In this document: positions 8,731 through 16,539 of the stretch, one piece after another
How positions within the stretch are numbered: the first letter of the stretch is position 1
How the letters are laid out: each line of letters begins with the position of its first letter
Source of the DNA: DATJLY01 sp963773665
Lineage (GTDB): Bacteria; Pseudomonadota; Alphaproteobacteria; ATCC43930; CGMCC-115725
Length of the DNA: 64,000 bases
Assembly (NCBI GenBank): GCA_963773665.1
Contig: CAVZBZ010000001.1
Span: forward strand, 1,178,001 to 1,242,000
Direction of reading: 5' to 3'
Made by a program: the position numbers and the translations under genes
Notes under the pieces: generated by a model
What the model was told of the DNA's origin: nothing
The model's database searches: none
What the model saw: the letters and a program-made list of their open reading frames with translations, nothing else

Positions 8731-9798
8731 ATGGAATACGGCATTGCCCTTGCGACGCATGCGGACAGCTGGAAGCTCGTGAAGCGCGCCGAGGAGTTGG
8801 GCTACGACGCCGCCTCGTTCTTCGACACGCAAATGCTGAACGCCGATCCATTCGTCGCGATGGCTGCTTCGGCGATGGCGACGAGCCGCATCAAGCTCGG
8901 CACCGGCGTACTCATTCCCTCGAACCGCATCGCGCCGTCGGCGGCGAGCGCGCTGGGCTCGCTCAACGCGCTCGCCCCCGGCCGTATAGAATTCGGCATC
9001 TCGACCGGCTTCACCGGGCGGCGCACGATGGGGCTGAAGCGCGTGAAACAGGCGGACATGCGCGAATATATCCGCGTGGTGCAGGGGCTGCTGCGCGGCG
9101 AGACGCTCGAGTGGGAGTTCGAAGGCAAGCGCCGGAAAATCCGCTTCCTCAATCCCGAAATCGGCGCGATCAACATCGGCGACGAGATCCCGCTTTATGT
9201 CTCCGCCACGGGGCCGCGGGCGCGGGCGCTCGTCGCCGAGATTGGCGCCGGCTGGATCTGTCCTCTGGGGCGCGCGGGCTCGGCGCTCGAGGCCTTGGCC
9301 GACATGAAGGCCAAGTGGCAGGCGGCAGGACGCGACCTCAGCTCCCTGCACCTCCATGGCGAGATCGGCGGCGCGGTGCTGCGCGACGGCGAGGCTTACG
9401 ATTCCGACCGGGTCAAGGACGAGGCCGGGCCGACCGCGATCATGCTGACGCACGATCTCGTCGAGGAGGACATGCAGGACCGCGCGCCGGGCGGGCAGCT
9501 TCCGCCGGTCCTTGCCGCCGCGCTCGAAAAATACCGCCGCCTTTACGAGCGCATGGAGCCCGCCGACGCGCGCTATCTTTCGAACCATGTCGGCCATCTC
9601 ATGTTCCTGAAGCCCGAGGAGCGCGCCATTTGCGACGGCGAGCTCATCCGCAATTTTTCCTGGACGGCGCCCAAGGCCGAGCTGGTCGCACGCCTGCGCG
9701 CGCTCAAGGACGCGGGCTTCCACCGCATCTCGGTGCAGATCCGCCACACGCATCCGGGGATGCTGGAGGATTGGTGGGACGTGTTCGCGGGCGTGTGA
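8731..9798 (+). CDS. LLM-class flavin-dependent oxidoreductase (paralog of 59811-60875)
   Basis: Luciferase-like TIM-barrel monooxygenase or dehydrogenase using reduced FMN or F420. About 355 residues from MEYGIALATHADSWKLVKRA; an upstream in-frame ATG at 8683 adds 16 unlikely residues. Barrel signatures include SRIKLGTGVLIPSNRIAP and LNALAPGRIEFGISTGFTGR. It is strikingly similar throughout to the LLM at 59811, sharing the IRFLNPE and DARYLSNH segments, so the two arose by duplication or separate gain of one family. It diverges from an SBP gene, a pairing repeated at 59811/61019. Substrate unknown. Confidence 0.88.
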   Translation: MEYGIALATHADSWKLVKRAEELGYDAASFFDTQMLNADPFVAMAASAMATSRIKLGTGVLIPSNRIAPSAASALGSLNALAPGRIEFGISTGFTGRRTMGLKRVKQADMREYIRVVQGLLRGETLEWEFEGKRRKIRFLNPEIGAINIGDEIPLYVSATGPRARALVAEIGAGWICPLGRAGSALEALADMKAKWQAAGRDLSSLHLHGEIGGAVLRDGEAYDSDRVKDEAGPTAIMLTHDLVEEDMQDRAPGGQLPPVLAAALEKYRRLYERMEPADARYLSNHVGHLMFLKPEERAICDGELIRNFSWTAPKAELVARLRALKDAGFHRISVQIRHTHPGMLEDWWDVFAGV

Positions 9799-9806
9799 GC
9801 GGCGTC

Positions 9807-10832
9807 TCAGGCCGGAACGGCAGACGTCACCTGTTCTGCTGCGCACGCTTCGCGAATGGCGCCCAAAAGCGCCGCCATCGCATCGTGGACGCCGGCGCCG
9901 CTGACGGCGGACAAGGCTAAAACCGTGCCCTTGCTGGCGCGGCGCAGCTTCGCCTGTTTCGCGGCAAGCTCTTTTGCCGGCACCGCGTCCGCCTTGCTCA
10001 GCGCGACGATCTCGAGCTTGCGCTCGAGACCGTGGCCGTGCGCGGCAAGCTCGGCGCGGATCGTGCGCCAGCATCCGACGACATCCTCCTCGGTCGCATC
10101 GACGAGATGAAGGAGAACGGCGCAACGCTCGACATGGGCGAGAAAGCGGTGGCCGAGGCCTGCGCCCTCGCTTGCCCCTTCGATGAGGCCGGGGAGATCG
10201 GCGAGCACGAACTCGGCGTCGCCCAGCCGCACGACGCCGAGCTGCGGCCGCAAGGTGCTGAAGGGATATTCCGCAATCTTGGGCTTGGCGCGCGAGACGA
10301 CGGAGAGCAGCGTCGATTTCCCGGCGTTCGGCAAGCCCACGAGCCCGGCATCGGCGATGAGCTTGAGCCTGAGCCAGACCCAGCGCTCCGCGCCGGGCCA
10401 GCCGGGCAGCGCCTTCCGCGGCGCGCGGTTGGTCGAGCTCTTGTAATGCGCATTGCCGAAGCCGCCGTCGCCGCCTTTCAGGAGCACGCGGCGCTCGCCC
10501 GCGCGCGTCAGGTCCAAGAGCACGGTCTCCTTGTCCTCGTCGAGAATCTCGGTGCCGGCGGGCACGCGCAGGACCAGCGTTTCGCCGTCGGCGCCGCTGC
10601 GGTTGGCGCCCATGCCGTGATGACCGGTCTCGGCGCGGAAATGCTGCCGATAGCGGTAATCGATGAGGGTGTTGAGGTTCGCCACGCTCTCGATCGCGAC
10701 GTCGCCGCCCTTGCCGCCGTTGCCGCCGTCGGGGCCGCCGAAGGGGATGAATTTCTCGCGCCGGAACGCGACCGCGCCGGCGCCGCCGTCGCCGCTCTTC
10801 AGGTAGATCTTGGCTTCGTCGAGAAACTGCAT
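9807..10832 (-). CDS. obgE: GTPase Obg
   Basis: Essential GTPase that binds the 50S subunit and links ribosome maturation to stress responses. The glycine-rich Obg fold (1-160) begins MQFLDEAKIYLKSGDGGAG. The G domain has GLPNAGKST (166-174), the switch region YPFSTLRPQLG, DLPGLIEGASEGAGLG, SKAD in place of NKxD, and SA. It is 341 residues and lacks the C-terminal OCT extension. It is on the same strand as rpmA and rplU, with 36 nt to rpmA. Its normal downstream neighbour proB is displaced. Confidence 0.97.
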   Translation of the reverse strand: MQFLDEAKIYLKSGDGGAGAVAFRREKFIPFGGPDGGNGGKGGDVAIESVANLNTLIDYRYRQHFRAETGHHGMGANRSGADGETLVLRVPAGTEILDEDKETVLLDLTRAGERRVLLKGGDGGFGNAHYKSSTNRAPRKALPGWPGAERWVWLRLKLIADAGLVGLPNAGKSTLLSVVSRAKPKIAEYPFSTLRPQLGVVRLGDAEFVLADLPGLIEGASEGAGLGHRFLAHVERCAVLLHLVDATEEDVVGCWRTIRAELAAHGHGLERKLEIVALSKADAVPAKELAAKQAKLRRASKGTVLALSAVSGAGVHDAMAALLGAIREACAAEQVTSAVPA

Positions 10833-10868
10833 GAGGGGGTCCCGTGCGCGCGAGACCGCCTGGACGAC

Positions 10869-11141
10869 CTAGTCCGCGGCCTCGGGCGCCTGAGGTGCGA
10901 CCGAGATGAATGTCCGTCCGCGCGTCGTGGTGTGGAATTCGACCGCGCCCGTGACGGTCGCGAAGATCGTGTGGTCGCGGCCGAGTCCGACATTCTGGCC
11001 GGGATGGAACTTGGTGCCGCGCTGGCGCACGATGATGTTGCCCGGCACGACGATCTCGCCGCCGAATTTCTTGACGCCGAGGCGGCGGCCGGCCGAATCG
11101 CGGCCGTTGCGCGAGGAGCCGCCCGCTTTCTTGTGTGCCAT
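10869..11141 (-). CDS. rpmA: 50S ribosomal protein L27
   Basis: Component of the large subunit near the peptidyl transferase centre. The 90-residue product starts MAHKKAGGSSRNGRDSAGRR, the canonical L27 N-terminus, and contains VVPGNIIVRQRGTKFHPG. It lies 9 nt after rplU, as in nearly all bacteria. Confidence 0.98.
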   Translation of the reverse strand: MAHKKAGGSSRNGRDSAGRRLGVKKFGGEIVVPGNIIVRQRGTKFHPGQNVGLGRDHTIFATVTGAVEFHTTTRGRTFISVAPQAPEAAD

Positions 11142-11150
11142 GGGGCCTCC

Positions 11151-11468
11151 TTAGCCGGCGCTGATGCCGGTGATGCGCAGCACGGTCAGATCCTGACGAT
11201 GGCCGCGCTTGCGCCGGTAATTGTGCCGCCGCTTCTTCTTGAAGACGATGACCTTGTCGGCCTTCGACTGGGACACGACTTCCGCCGTGACCGAAGCGCC
11301 CGCGAGCGTCGGCTTGCCGGCGCGCAATTCCGCGCCCTCGCCGCCCAGCATCAGCACGTCGCCGAGCGTGACGCTGGCGCCGGGCTCGGCGGCGAGCCGC
11401 TCGACCTCGATCACGTCGTCCTTGGCGACCCGATATTGCTTGCCGCCGGTGCGGATGACTGCGTACAT
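11151..11468 (-). CDS. rplU: 50S ribosomal protein L21
   Basis: Large-subunit protein, 105 residues. The start MYAVIRTGGKQYRVAKDDV and the basic FKKKRRHNYRRKRGHRQ segment are family hallmarks. It heads the rplU-rpmA-obgE operon. Its upstream region faces tRNA-Ser, which is transcribed in the opposite direction. Confidence 0.98.
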   Translation of the reverse strand: MYAVIRTGGKQYRVAKDDVIEVERLAAEPGASVTLGDVLMLGGEGAELRAGKPTLAGASVTAEVVSQSKADKVIVFKKKRRHNYRRKRGHRQDLTVLRITGISAG

Positions 11469-11595
11469 GGGGCGAGGGCCCGATCCCGTGCTGAAATTCG
11501 AACGGACGGGGCGTGCCCGTCCGACCGCGCCGGACTATAGCGCCCGAGCCTTGCCTGTCAACCGGGCGGGGCGATATAAGCCGCGGGCCGTCGCG

Positions 11596-11688
<93 letters not shown>

Positions 11689-11704
11689 CCTGCTCCGCAC
11701 TACG

Positions 11705-11743
11705 TGCTTCGCAGGATTAGACTTGACTTCCCCCTGCGAAGCA
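11705..11743 (+). repeat. Perfect 11-bp inverted repeat in the GIY-YIG leader
   Basis: TGCTTCGCAGG at 11705-11715 is the exact reverse complement of CCTGCGAAGCA at 11733-11743, with a 17-nt loop. It starts 17 nt after the tRNA CCA end and precedes a second stem-loop that carries the GIY-YIG ribosome-binding site. Confidence 0.75.
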
Positions 11744-11747
11744 GGAT

Positions 11748-11776
11748 GCCCTCCGAAGCCATCGGCGAAGGAGGGC
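11748..11776 (+). promoter_or_regulatory. Hairpin sequestering the GIY-YIG Shine-Dalgarno
   Basis: GCCCTCC (11748-11754) is perfectly complementary to GGAGGGC (11770-11776). The right arm contains the likely Shine-Dalgarno GGAGGG, 6 nt before the GTG start at 11782. In RNA the site would be paired, which would reduce translation unless the stem is opened. The pairing is seen in the sequence; its effect is inferred. Confidence 0.5.
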
Positions 11777-11781
11777 TTTCC

Positions 11782-12024
11782 GTGCAGTACGTTTACCTGT
11801 TGGAAAGCCTCCGCGCCCCCGGTCAGCGCTATGTCGGCGTCACGGGCGATTTGCGAAAACGTCTCGCAGAGCACAATTCGGGAAAGTCCGTTCATACAAA
11901 CAAATTCAAGCCGTGGCGCATGGTGACGTACGTCGCATTTTCCGACGCAGCGAAGGCGGAGCGGTTCGAGCGCTATCTTAAGTCAGGCTCCGGACACGCA
12001 TTCGCAAATAAGCGCCTGTGGTAG
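11782..12024 (+). CDS. GIY-YIG nuclease-domain protein
   Basis: Stand-alone GIY-YIG endonuclease domain of 80 residues. The GIY motif appears as QYVYLLESL with YVGVT ten residues later, followed by DLRKRLAEHNSG and a terminal KSGSGHAFANKRLW. GTG at 11782 is preferred because GGAGGG precedes it and because related small proteins start just before the (V)YVYLL strand. An in-frame ATG at 11746 would add 12 residues that overlap a hairpin. It follows tRNA-Ser and two stem-loops. The cellular role of these short single-domain members is not established. Confidence 0.82.
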   Translation: MQYVYLLESLRAPGQRYVGVTGDLRKRLAEHNSGKSVHTNKFKPWRMVTYVAFSDAAKAERFERYLKSGSGHAFANKRLW

Positions 12025-12101
12025 GCGACCGACGCAGCGCATCTCGCAATGCGGAGCTCTAATGAAGCTGATGTGTGCTAGGATAGCGGCGCTTTTGACT
12101 A

Positions 12102-12119
12102 CTCTCGCGCCCGCGAGAG
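12102..12119 (+). promoter_or_regulatory. Perfect 8-bp stem-loop upstream of the zinc-ribbon gene
   Basis: CTCTCGCG-CC-CGCGAGAG forms a perfect hairpin 21 nt before the ATG at 12141. A TTGACT lies just upstream (12095-12100). It could be an operator or a 5' leader structure. No T-run follows. Confidence 0.4.
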
Positions 12120-12140
12120 AATGGCGTTAAATCACTGGGA

Positions 12141-12767
12141 ATGACGAAGGAGCCAACCTCCGAGGAGTTGAGTTCGACCGCCCGGCTGTTGTGCGGGCAA
12201 TGCGGCAAATGCGCCGTCGTGTCTGTCAATGACGCTCGGCTCTGCGTCGATTGCTATTACAAGTTTGAGGTTGCCAAAACTTTAGGGGCTCGGCTTGCGA
12301 TTATGGCGATGAACCACGCTGCGGCCGAAATGGATCACCTTACGGGACTCCACAACTTCACGCCGAGAATGCAAGTCCCAGACATTCCACGAGGACCGAT
12401 AATCTTGAACAACATAAAGGTGGATAACAGCGTTGTCGGATCGATCAATACGGGTAACGTCCAAACAATTGACGTTAGCATCACCTATCTCAAAGACGCT
12501 GGTAATGAGGCAGTTAGCAAAGCCCTTAAGGAACTCACAGAAGCCATTGCTAACGAGGCCACGCTCGCGAAAGCCGACAAGGATAACATGTTGGATCAGT
12601 TGGCTTACCTTAGCGAACAAGCTGCCGGGGCTGCCAAGGACCGGAAGCCCGGCATGATAAAGGCCGCGCTGGGCGCGATCAGTCAGACTGCCGCCACCGT
12701 CTCGGCTGTCGCTGCTGCATGGAATGCGGCAGGGCCTTTGCTAAAAGCCTTCTTTGGGATTCAATGA
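12141..12767 (+). CDS. Uncharacterised zinc-ribbon protein with NSxVGxINTG module
   Basis: A 208-residue protein I do not recognise. The N-terminus carries a cysteine cluster (C18, C21, C24, C35, C38) like a zinc ribbon. Residues about 90-115 form a regular segment, IILNNIKVDNSVVGSINTG followed by NVQTIDVSI, with beta-strand-like spacing. A charged helical stretch (about 120-170) follows, then an Ala-rich, hydrophobic C-terminal helix region (MIKAALGAIS...GPLLKAFFGIQ). There is no signal peptide. Base composition is clearly lower in GC than the housekeeping genes (27 of 60 bases at 12421-12480). It sits in a tRNA-Ser-adjacent block, which suggests horizontal gain; a conflict-system role is only a guess. 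Confidence 0.75.
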   Translation: MTKEPTSEELSSTARLLCGQCGKCAVVSVNDARLCVDCYYKFEVAKTLGARLAIMAMNHAAAEMDHLTGLHNFTPRMQVPDIPRGPIILNNIKVDNSVVGSINTGNVQTIDVSITYLKDAGNEAVSKALKELTEAIANEATLAKADKDNMLDQLAYLSEQAAGAAKDRKPGMIKAALGAISQTAATVSAVAAAWNAAGPLLKAFFGIQ

Positions 12768-12868
12768 GCAAGCGCCCGCCCAAGCCGGGCTCCCCATCCG
12801 ACCCGGTCGTTAAATCGGCGGTGGCGAGGAACCGGGAATGCGAGGTTCATTATAGGGCTATAGCGTAG
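12764..12868 (+). CDS. Possible 34-residue ORF overlapping the zinc-ribbon gene
   Basis: ATG at 12764 overlaps the preceding stop as ATGA and reads 34 codons to TAG, giving MSKRPPKPGSPSDP and a basic tail. The overlap is the translational-coupling type. The product matches nothing I know and may be a truncated relic or chance ORF. Confidence 0.25.
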   Translation: MSKRPPKPGSPSDPVVKSAVARNRECEVHYRAIA

Positions 12869-13177
12869 ACATAGTGCTCATCATCGTCAGGCGTGGCCGG
12901 CCAGCTAAACGCCGAGTTCTGGCAGCGTGTCGTCGAGCGGGTTCGCGTGCTAGCCCCGGTTAGCTCGCGCTGCTGGCTTCTCTTTCTCGCCTCTGCAAGG
13001 ACGCCACCCCTTCGGGGGCTGGCAGCGCGGCAGCTTGGTTCGTCCCAAAGGGTAAATTGCGATCTGCGCGCCGGAGTGCGACTTTCCTTTGAAAGTACGC
13101 TGGCTGGCAGTGCCTTCTTACGTCAGGGCGGCCGACCAAGGCCGAACGATAACCCGGCCTCACCGAAAGGGTCCTGC
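12869..13177. other. Intergenic gap before the hybrid kinase
   Basis: About 309 bases without a recognisable gene. The kinase frame is open here without stops, but the translated sequence (for example GQLNAEFWQRVVERVRV followed by low-complexity residues) does not resemble a sensor domain. I see no clear promoter, repeat or RNA structure. Confidence 0.5.
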
Positions 13178-15340
13178 ATGGGTCGCAGAGTGCTGCCGGT
13201 CGGTTGGGCGAAGTCGATCGGGCCGAAGCTCGTGAAGCGGCCGCACGGCGCGCTGGTCTCGGTGTACGCGCTTGGGCTGCTGAGCATCGCCGTGCTGTGG
13301 ACGGCGATCCTTTACGACGAGCACGCTGACCGTGAAGCGGCGCTCCAACAAGCGGGAGCGCAGACACTGAGCTTGGCCGTCGCTCTTCGCGAGCATGTGC
13401 ACAGCGCGATCTCCGGCGCGGACGAGATCCTGCAGCGGCTGGACGAAAGTTACCTGGAGTCTCGGGGCGGCTTTGTGTTGCCGGATTGGGCGCGCCAGCC
13501 ATCCTTGCTGGACGGCGCATTCGTGCAAGTTGGCATGATTAGCGCCGATGGACGTGTGCTTGCGTCAAGCACCGATCCTGGTGCCGTTGGAACGAATGTC
13601 TCCGATCGCGAGCCCTTCCGGGTCCAACTCAATCCTGCGGCGCCACAGCCCTACATCAGTCCGCCGATTATCGGACGGGTTACAGGCAAACCTGCGATCC
13701 CGATCACGCGACGCATCGAGCGGCCTGATGGCAGCCTCGCCGGCGTCGGCATCGTTGCGCTCGATCCGGCCTACCTCACTCGCTTTTTACAGTCCATCGA
13801 CCTCGGCCCTAATGGCATGATCTCCCTTGTCGGACGCGACGGAGTGTTGCGCGCACGGGCGACCAGAGCGGCTAGCGATGTCGCGGTCGGGCGGAACTTC
13901 AGCAGCGCGTCGCTCATGAAAACGCTCCTGTCGGCACCGGAAGGTACCTACAGGGTCCGCAGCAAGATCGACGGGATCGACCGCATCTGTAGTTTTTCCG
14001 CCGACAGCGACTACCCGGTGATCGTCGCGACCGGAATGGCCATCGACGACATTCTCGCGGCGCACCGTTCGGCGGCCATCGTCCAATTCGCCGCGGGCGC
14101 GGTCTTGAGCCTCGTAATCCTGTGGCTCGTTCATCGCGCCATGCAAGAACACTCGCAACGCGTCGAACGGGAGAAGCACCTGCGCCAGTCGCAGAAGCTC
14201 GAAGCGATCGGGCAGCTCACTGCCGGCGTCGCCCACGATTTCAACAACATCCTGACGGCGATCAAGGGAAACATCGAGCGCGCCTACGATGCCAACCGCG
14301 ACAGCGACCGGCGCACGCTCCTCGGCAATGTCGAGCAGGCGGCGCAGAAGGGTGAACGCATCGTCAGGAATCTCCTCGCCTACTCGCGGAAACAGCCATT
14401 GCGGCCGGAAGCGACCGATGTAAACGAAATCGTGCAGAACGTCGTCAACCTGTTGCGCGCTGGCCTCGGGACAAGGTGGACCATTCGCTGCGAGCTTGCG
14501 CCGCACCTCGCGCATGTGATGGCGGAAGACGTTCAGATCGAGACGGCGCTGCTCAACCTCGCGATCAATGCGCGCGACGCGATGCCGGCGGGCGGCACCG
14601 TGATATTCGAGACGAGGCCCATCGAAGCCGGCGGTACGGGCCTGCCGCATGACCTGGCCGCGGGGCCTTACGTCGCGATCCGCGTCAAGGACACCGGCGC
14701 TGGAATGCCCGCCGACGTGGCGGCGAAGGCGTTCGACCCGTTCTTCACGACGAAGGAGCAGGGCACCGGACTTGGCTTGAGCCAGGTCTATGGATTGGCC
14801 AAGCAGCTCGGCGGCACAGTCACGATCGATACCGCGCAGAACGACGGCACGACCGTTACGATCTATCTACCGGTGACGCAGGTGGCGCCGCCGCCAATGC
14901 AAGCCGCAGCTTGCGTCATCGAGCGGCCGCAGGGGGCATCGGAGGCGACGAATTCCACAGCGCCGGTGATTCTTGTCGCCGACGACGACAGCCAGGTGCG
15001 CGAATTTATCTGCTCGACACTGTCCGATGCGGACTACGACCTGGTTGAGGCGTATGACGGACCGTCTGCGCTCGACGCGCTCGAACGGTATCCGGTCCGT
15101 TTTGCGGTCCTCGACATTGCCATGCCGGGGATGTCGGGCATCGATGTCTACGAGCGGGCGCGAGAGAACGGCTGGCGCGGCACCGTGCTTTTCCTGAGCG
15201 GCTTTACCGATCCGGCCAGTCTCACGCGCATTCGCGGCAAGCCGTTTCTCGCGAAGCCGTTCCGCGCTCAGGCGCTCAAGGATCGGGTTGCGCGTATTCT
15301 GGCCGGGGCCGACAATCCGTCGCTCGCTTCGCAAGCGTGA
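13178..15340 (+). CDS. Hybrid sensor histidine kinase with C-terminal receiver
   Basis: Membrane two-component kinase, 720 residues from ATG at 13178, which follows a GAAAGGG site; an upstream in-frame start would add 95 implausible residues. TM1 is about 24-44. A PDC/dCache-like periplasmic domain runs to about 300, and a second TM (IVQFAAGAVLSLVILWLVHRA) follows. HisKA has phosphorylatable H353 in AGVAHDFNNILTAIKGNIE, and HATPase_c has AINARDAMPAGG, DTGAGMP and GTGLGLSQVYGL. The receiver (about 595-715) has D646 in AVLDIAMPGMSG and K in FLAKPF. No response regulator is adjacent, so the phosphorelay output is elsewhere. The signal sensed is unknown. Confidence 0.92.
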   Translation: MGRRVLPVGWAKSIGPKLVKRPHGALVSVYALGLLSIAVLWTAILYDEHADREAALQQAGAQTLSLAVALREHVHSAISGADEILQRLDESYLESRGGFVLPDWARQPSLLDGAFVQVGMISADGRVLASSTDPGAVGTNVSDREPFRVQLNPAAPQPYISPPIIGRVTGKPAIPITRRIERPDGSLAGVGIVALDPAYLTRFLQSIDLGPNGMISLVGRDGVLRARATRAASDVAVGRNFSSASLMKTLLSAPEGTYRVRSKIDGIDRICSFSADSDYPVIVATGMAIDDILAAHRSAAIVQFAAGAVLSLVILWLVHRAMQEHSQRVEREKHLRQSQKLEAIGQLTAGVAHDFNNILTAIKGNIERAYDANRDSDRRTLLGNVEQAAQKGERIVRNLLAYSRKQPLRPEATDVNEIVQNVVNLLRAGLGTRWTIRCELAPHLAHVMAEDVQIETALLNLAINARDAMPAGGTVIFETRPIEAGGTGLPHDLAAGPYVAIRVKDTGAGMPADVAAKAFDPFFTTKEQGTGLGLSQVYGLAKQLGGTVTIDTAQNDGTTVTIYLPVTQVAPPPMQAAACVIERPQGASEATNSTAPVILVADDDSQVREFICSTLSDADYDLVEAYDGPSALDALERYPVRFAVLDIAMPGMSGIDVYERARENGWRGTVLFLSGFTDPASLTRIRGKPFLAKPFRAQALKDRVARILAGADNPSLASQA

Positions 15341-15495
15341 TCGTCCGGCGGCGTCGATGCGCGCCCTCATCCGCGGGGGTACGAGCAAATCGCCGCCTGC
15401 GAAAAAGGGCTTGCCGCTTCGTCTCGCGAACCCGATGGTAAAGCCGCACCGCCACCCCACGGCGGCGCCGGCGGCATAAGCAATGGAGGATACGC

Positions 15496-16521
15496 ATGGG
15501 TGAGCTTCGCCACATCGCGATGTCGGTGCCCGATCCCTGGGCCGCGGCCGAATTCTACACGGCCATTTTCGGCTTCGAGGTCGTCGGCGAGACCGATTCG
15601 AGCCTCGCCGAAGGCGTGTTCCTGTCCGATGGGCTGGTGAACATGGCGCTCCTCGACTTCAAGACCGAGGCGGCGGCGCAAGGCATGGGCAAGGATTTCG
15701 TCGGCCTGCATCATTTCGGCATCTGGGTCGACAACGTCGAGGCGACGCAGAAGCGCGTCGAAAAGGCCGGCGGACGATGGATCATGGGCGAGCCCGACTA
15801 TCGCCACAATGCCGCCTACGAGGTGAAGTTCCACGACATCAACGGCGTCATCTTCGATCTCGTCCATAATGGCTGGGCGGGGACCGAGCGGCGCCCCGGT
15901 GCGGCCGGCAACCAGGCTTCGGGAGCCCGGACGCTGGTGCCGAGATTCGCCGAGCGCCGCGCGAAGGCCGCCGCGGATATGGCAGCGCGCAAGATCGCGC
16001 GCGACCCGTCGCAGAAAGGGCAGCTCCGCCACATCGCGCTGGCGACGCGCGACCCGTGGGCGACGGCCGAGTTCTATCGCGCCGTTGCCGGCTTCGAGGT
16101 CGTCGGCGAGACCAATTCGTCCCTCGCCGAGGGCGTGTTCATGTCGGACGGCGTGTTCAACATGGCGCTCCTCGACTTCAAGACCGAGAAGGCGGCGCAA
16201 GGACGGGGCAAGGACTTCGTCGGCTTCCACCATTTCGGCATCTGGGTCAACGACGTGAACAAGACCCACGCGCTGATCGAGCAGGCCGGCGGCGAATGGC
16301 TGATGGGCGAGCCCGATTTCCGGCACAATGCCGCGTACGAGGTCAAGTTCCATGACATCAACGGCGTGATCCTGGACCTCGTGCACAACGGATGGGCGCG
16401 GACGCAGCGCCATCCCGGGCAAGCCGGCAATCAGATCGCGCCGGAGCGCACCCTCGTCGAAAAATTCGCGCCGCGCCGGCAACAGGCCGCCAGAAGGATC
16501 GCCGAGCTCGTCGGCGCCTGA
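15496..16521 (+). CDS. Two-domain VOC (glyoxalase/extradiol fold) protein
   Basis: 341 residues made of two nearly repeated vicinal-oxygen-chelate modules (about 1-130 and 172-310). Each has LRHIA, a WA(A/T)AEFY helix, a GLHHFGIWV or GFHHFGIWV strand and NAAYEVKFHDINGV(I) ending in DLVHNGW. Each module keeps His in RHIA, HHFG and a potential ligand in the last strand, so metal binding is plausible. The similarity between halves implies a recent internal duplication. It precedes the SsuABC-type operon by 18 nt, so a role in processing the imported compound is inferred. Exact reaction unknown. Confidence 0.85.
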   Translation: MGELRHIAMSVPDPWAAAEFYTAIFGFEVVGETDSSLAEGVFLSDGLVNMALLDFKTEAAAQGMGKDFVGLHHFGIWVDNVEATQKRVEKAGGRWIMGEPDYRHNAAYEVKFHDINGVIFDLVHNGWAGTERRPGAAGNQASGARTLVPRFAERRAKAAADMAARKIARDPSQKGQLRHIALATRDPWATAEFYRAVAGFEVVGETNSSLAEGVFMSDGVFNMALLDFKTEKAAQGRGKDFVGFHHFGIWVNDVNKTHALIEQAGGEWLMGEPDFRHNAAYEVKFHDINGVILDLVHNGWARTQRHPGQAGNQIAPERTLVEKFAPRRQQAARRIAELVGA

Positions 16522-16539
16522 ACGAATGAGTTCCCTGTC

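Noticed and set aside
12893..13177. N-terminal extension of the hybrid kinase to 12893
   Set aside because: The extra 95 residues are low-complexity and lack a ribosome site, while 13178 has one and leads directly to TM1.
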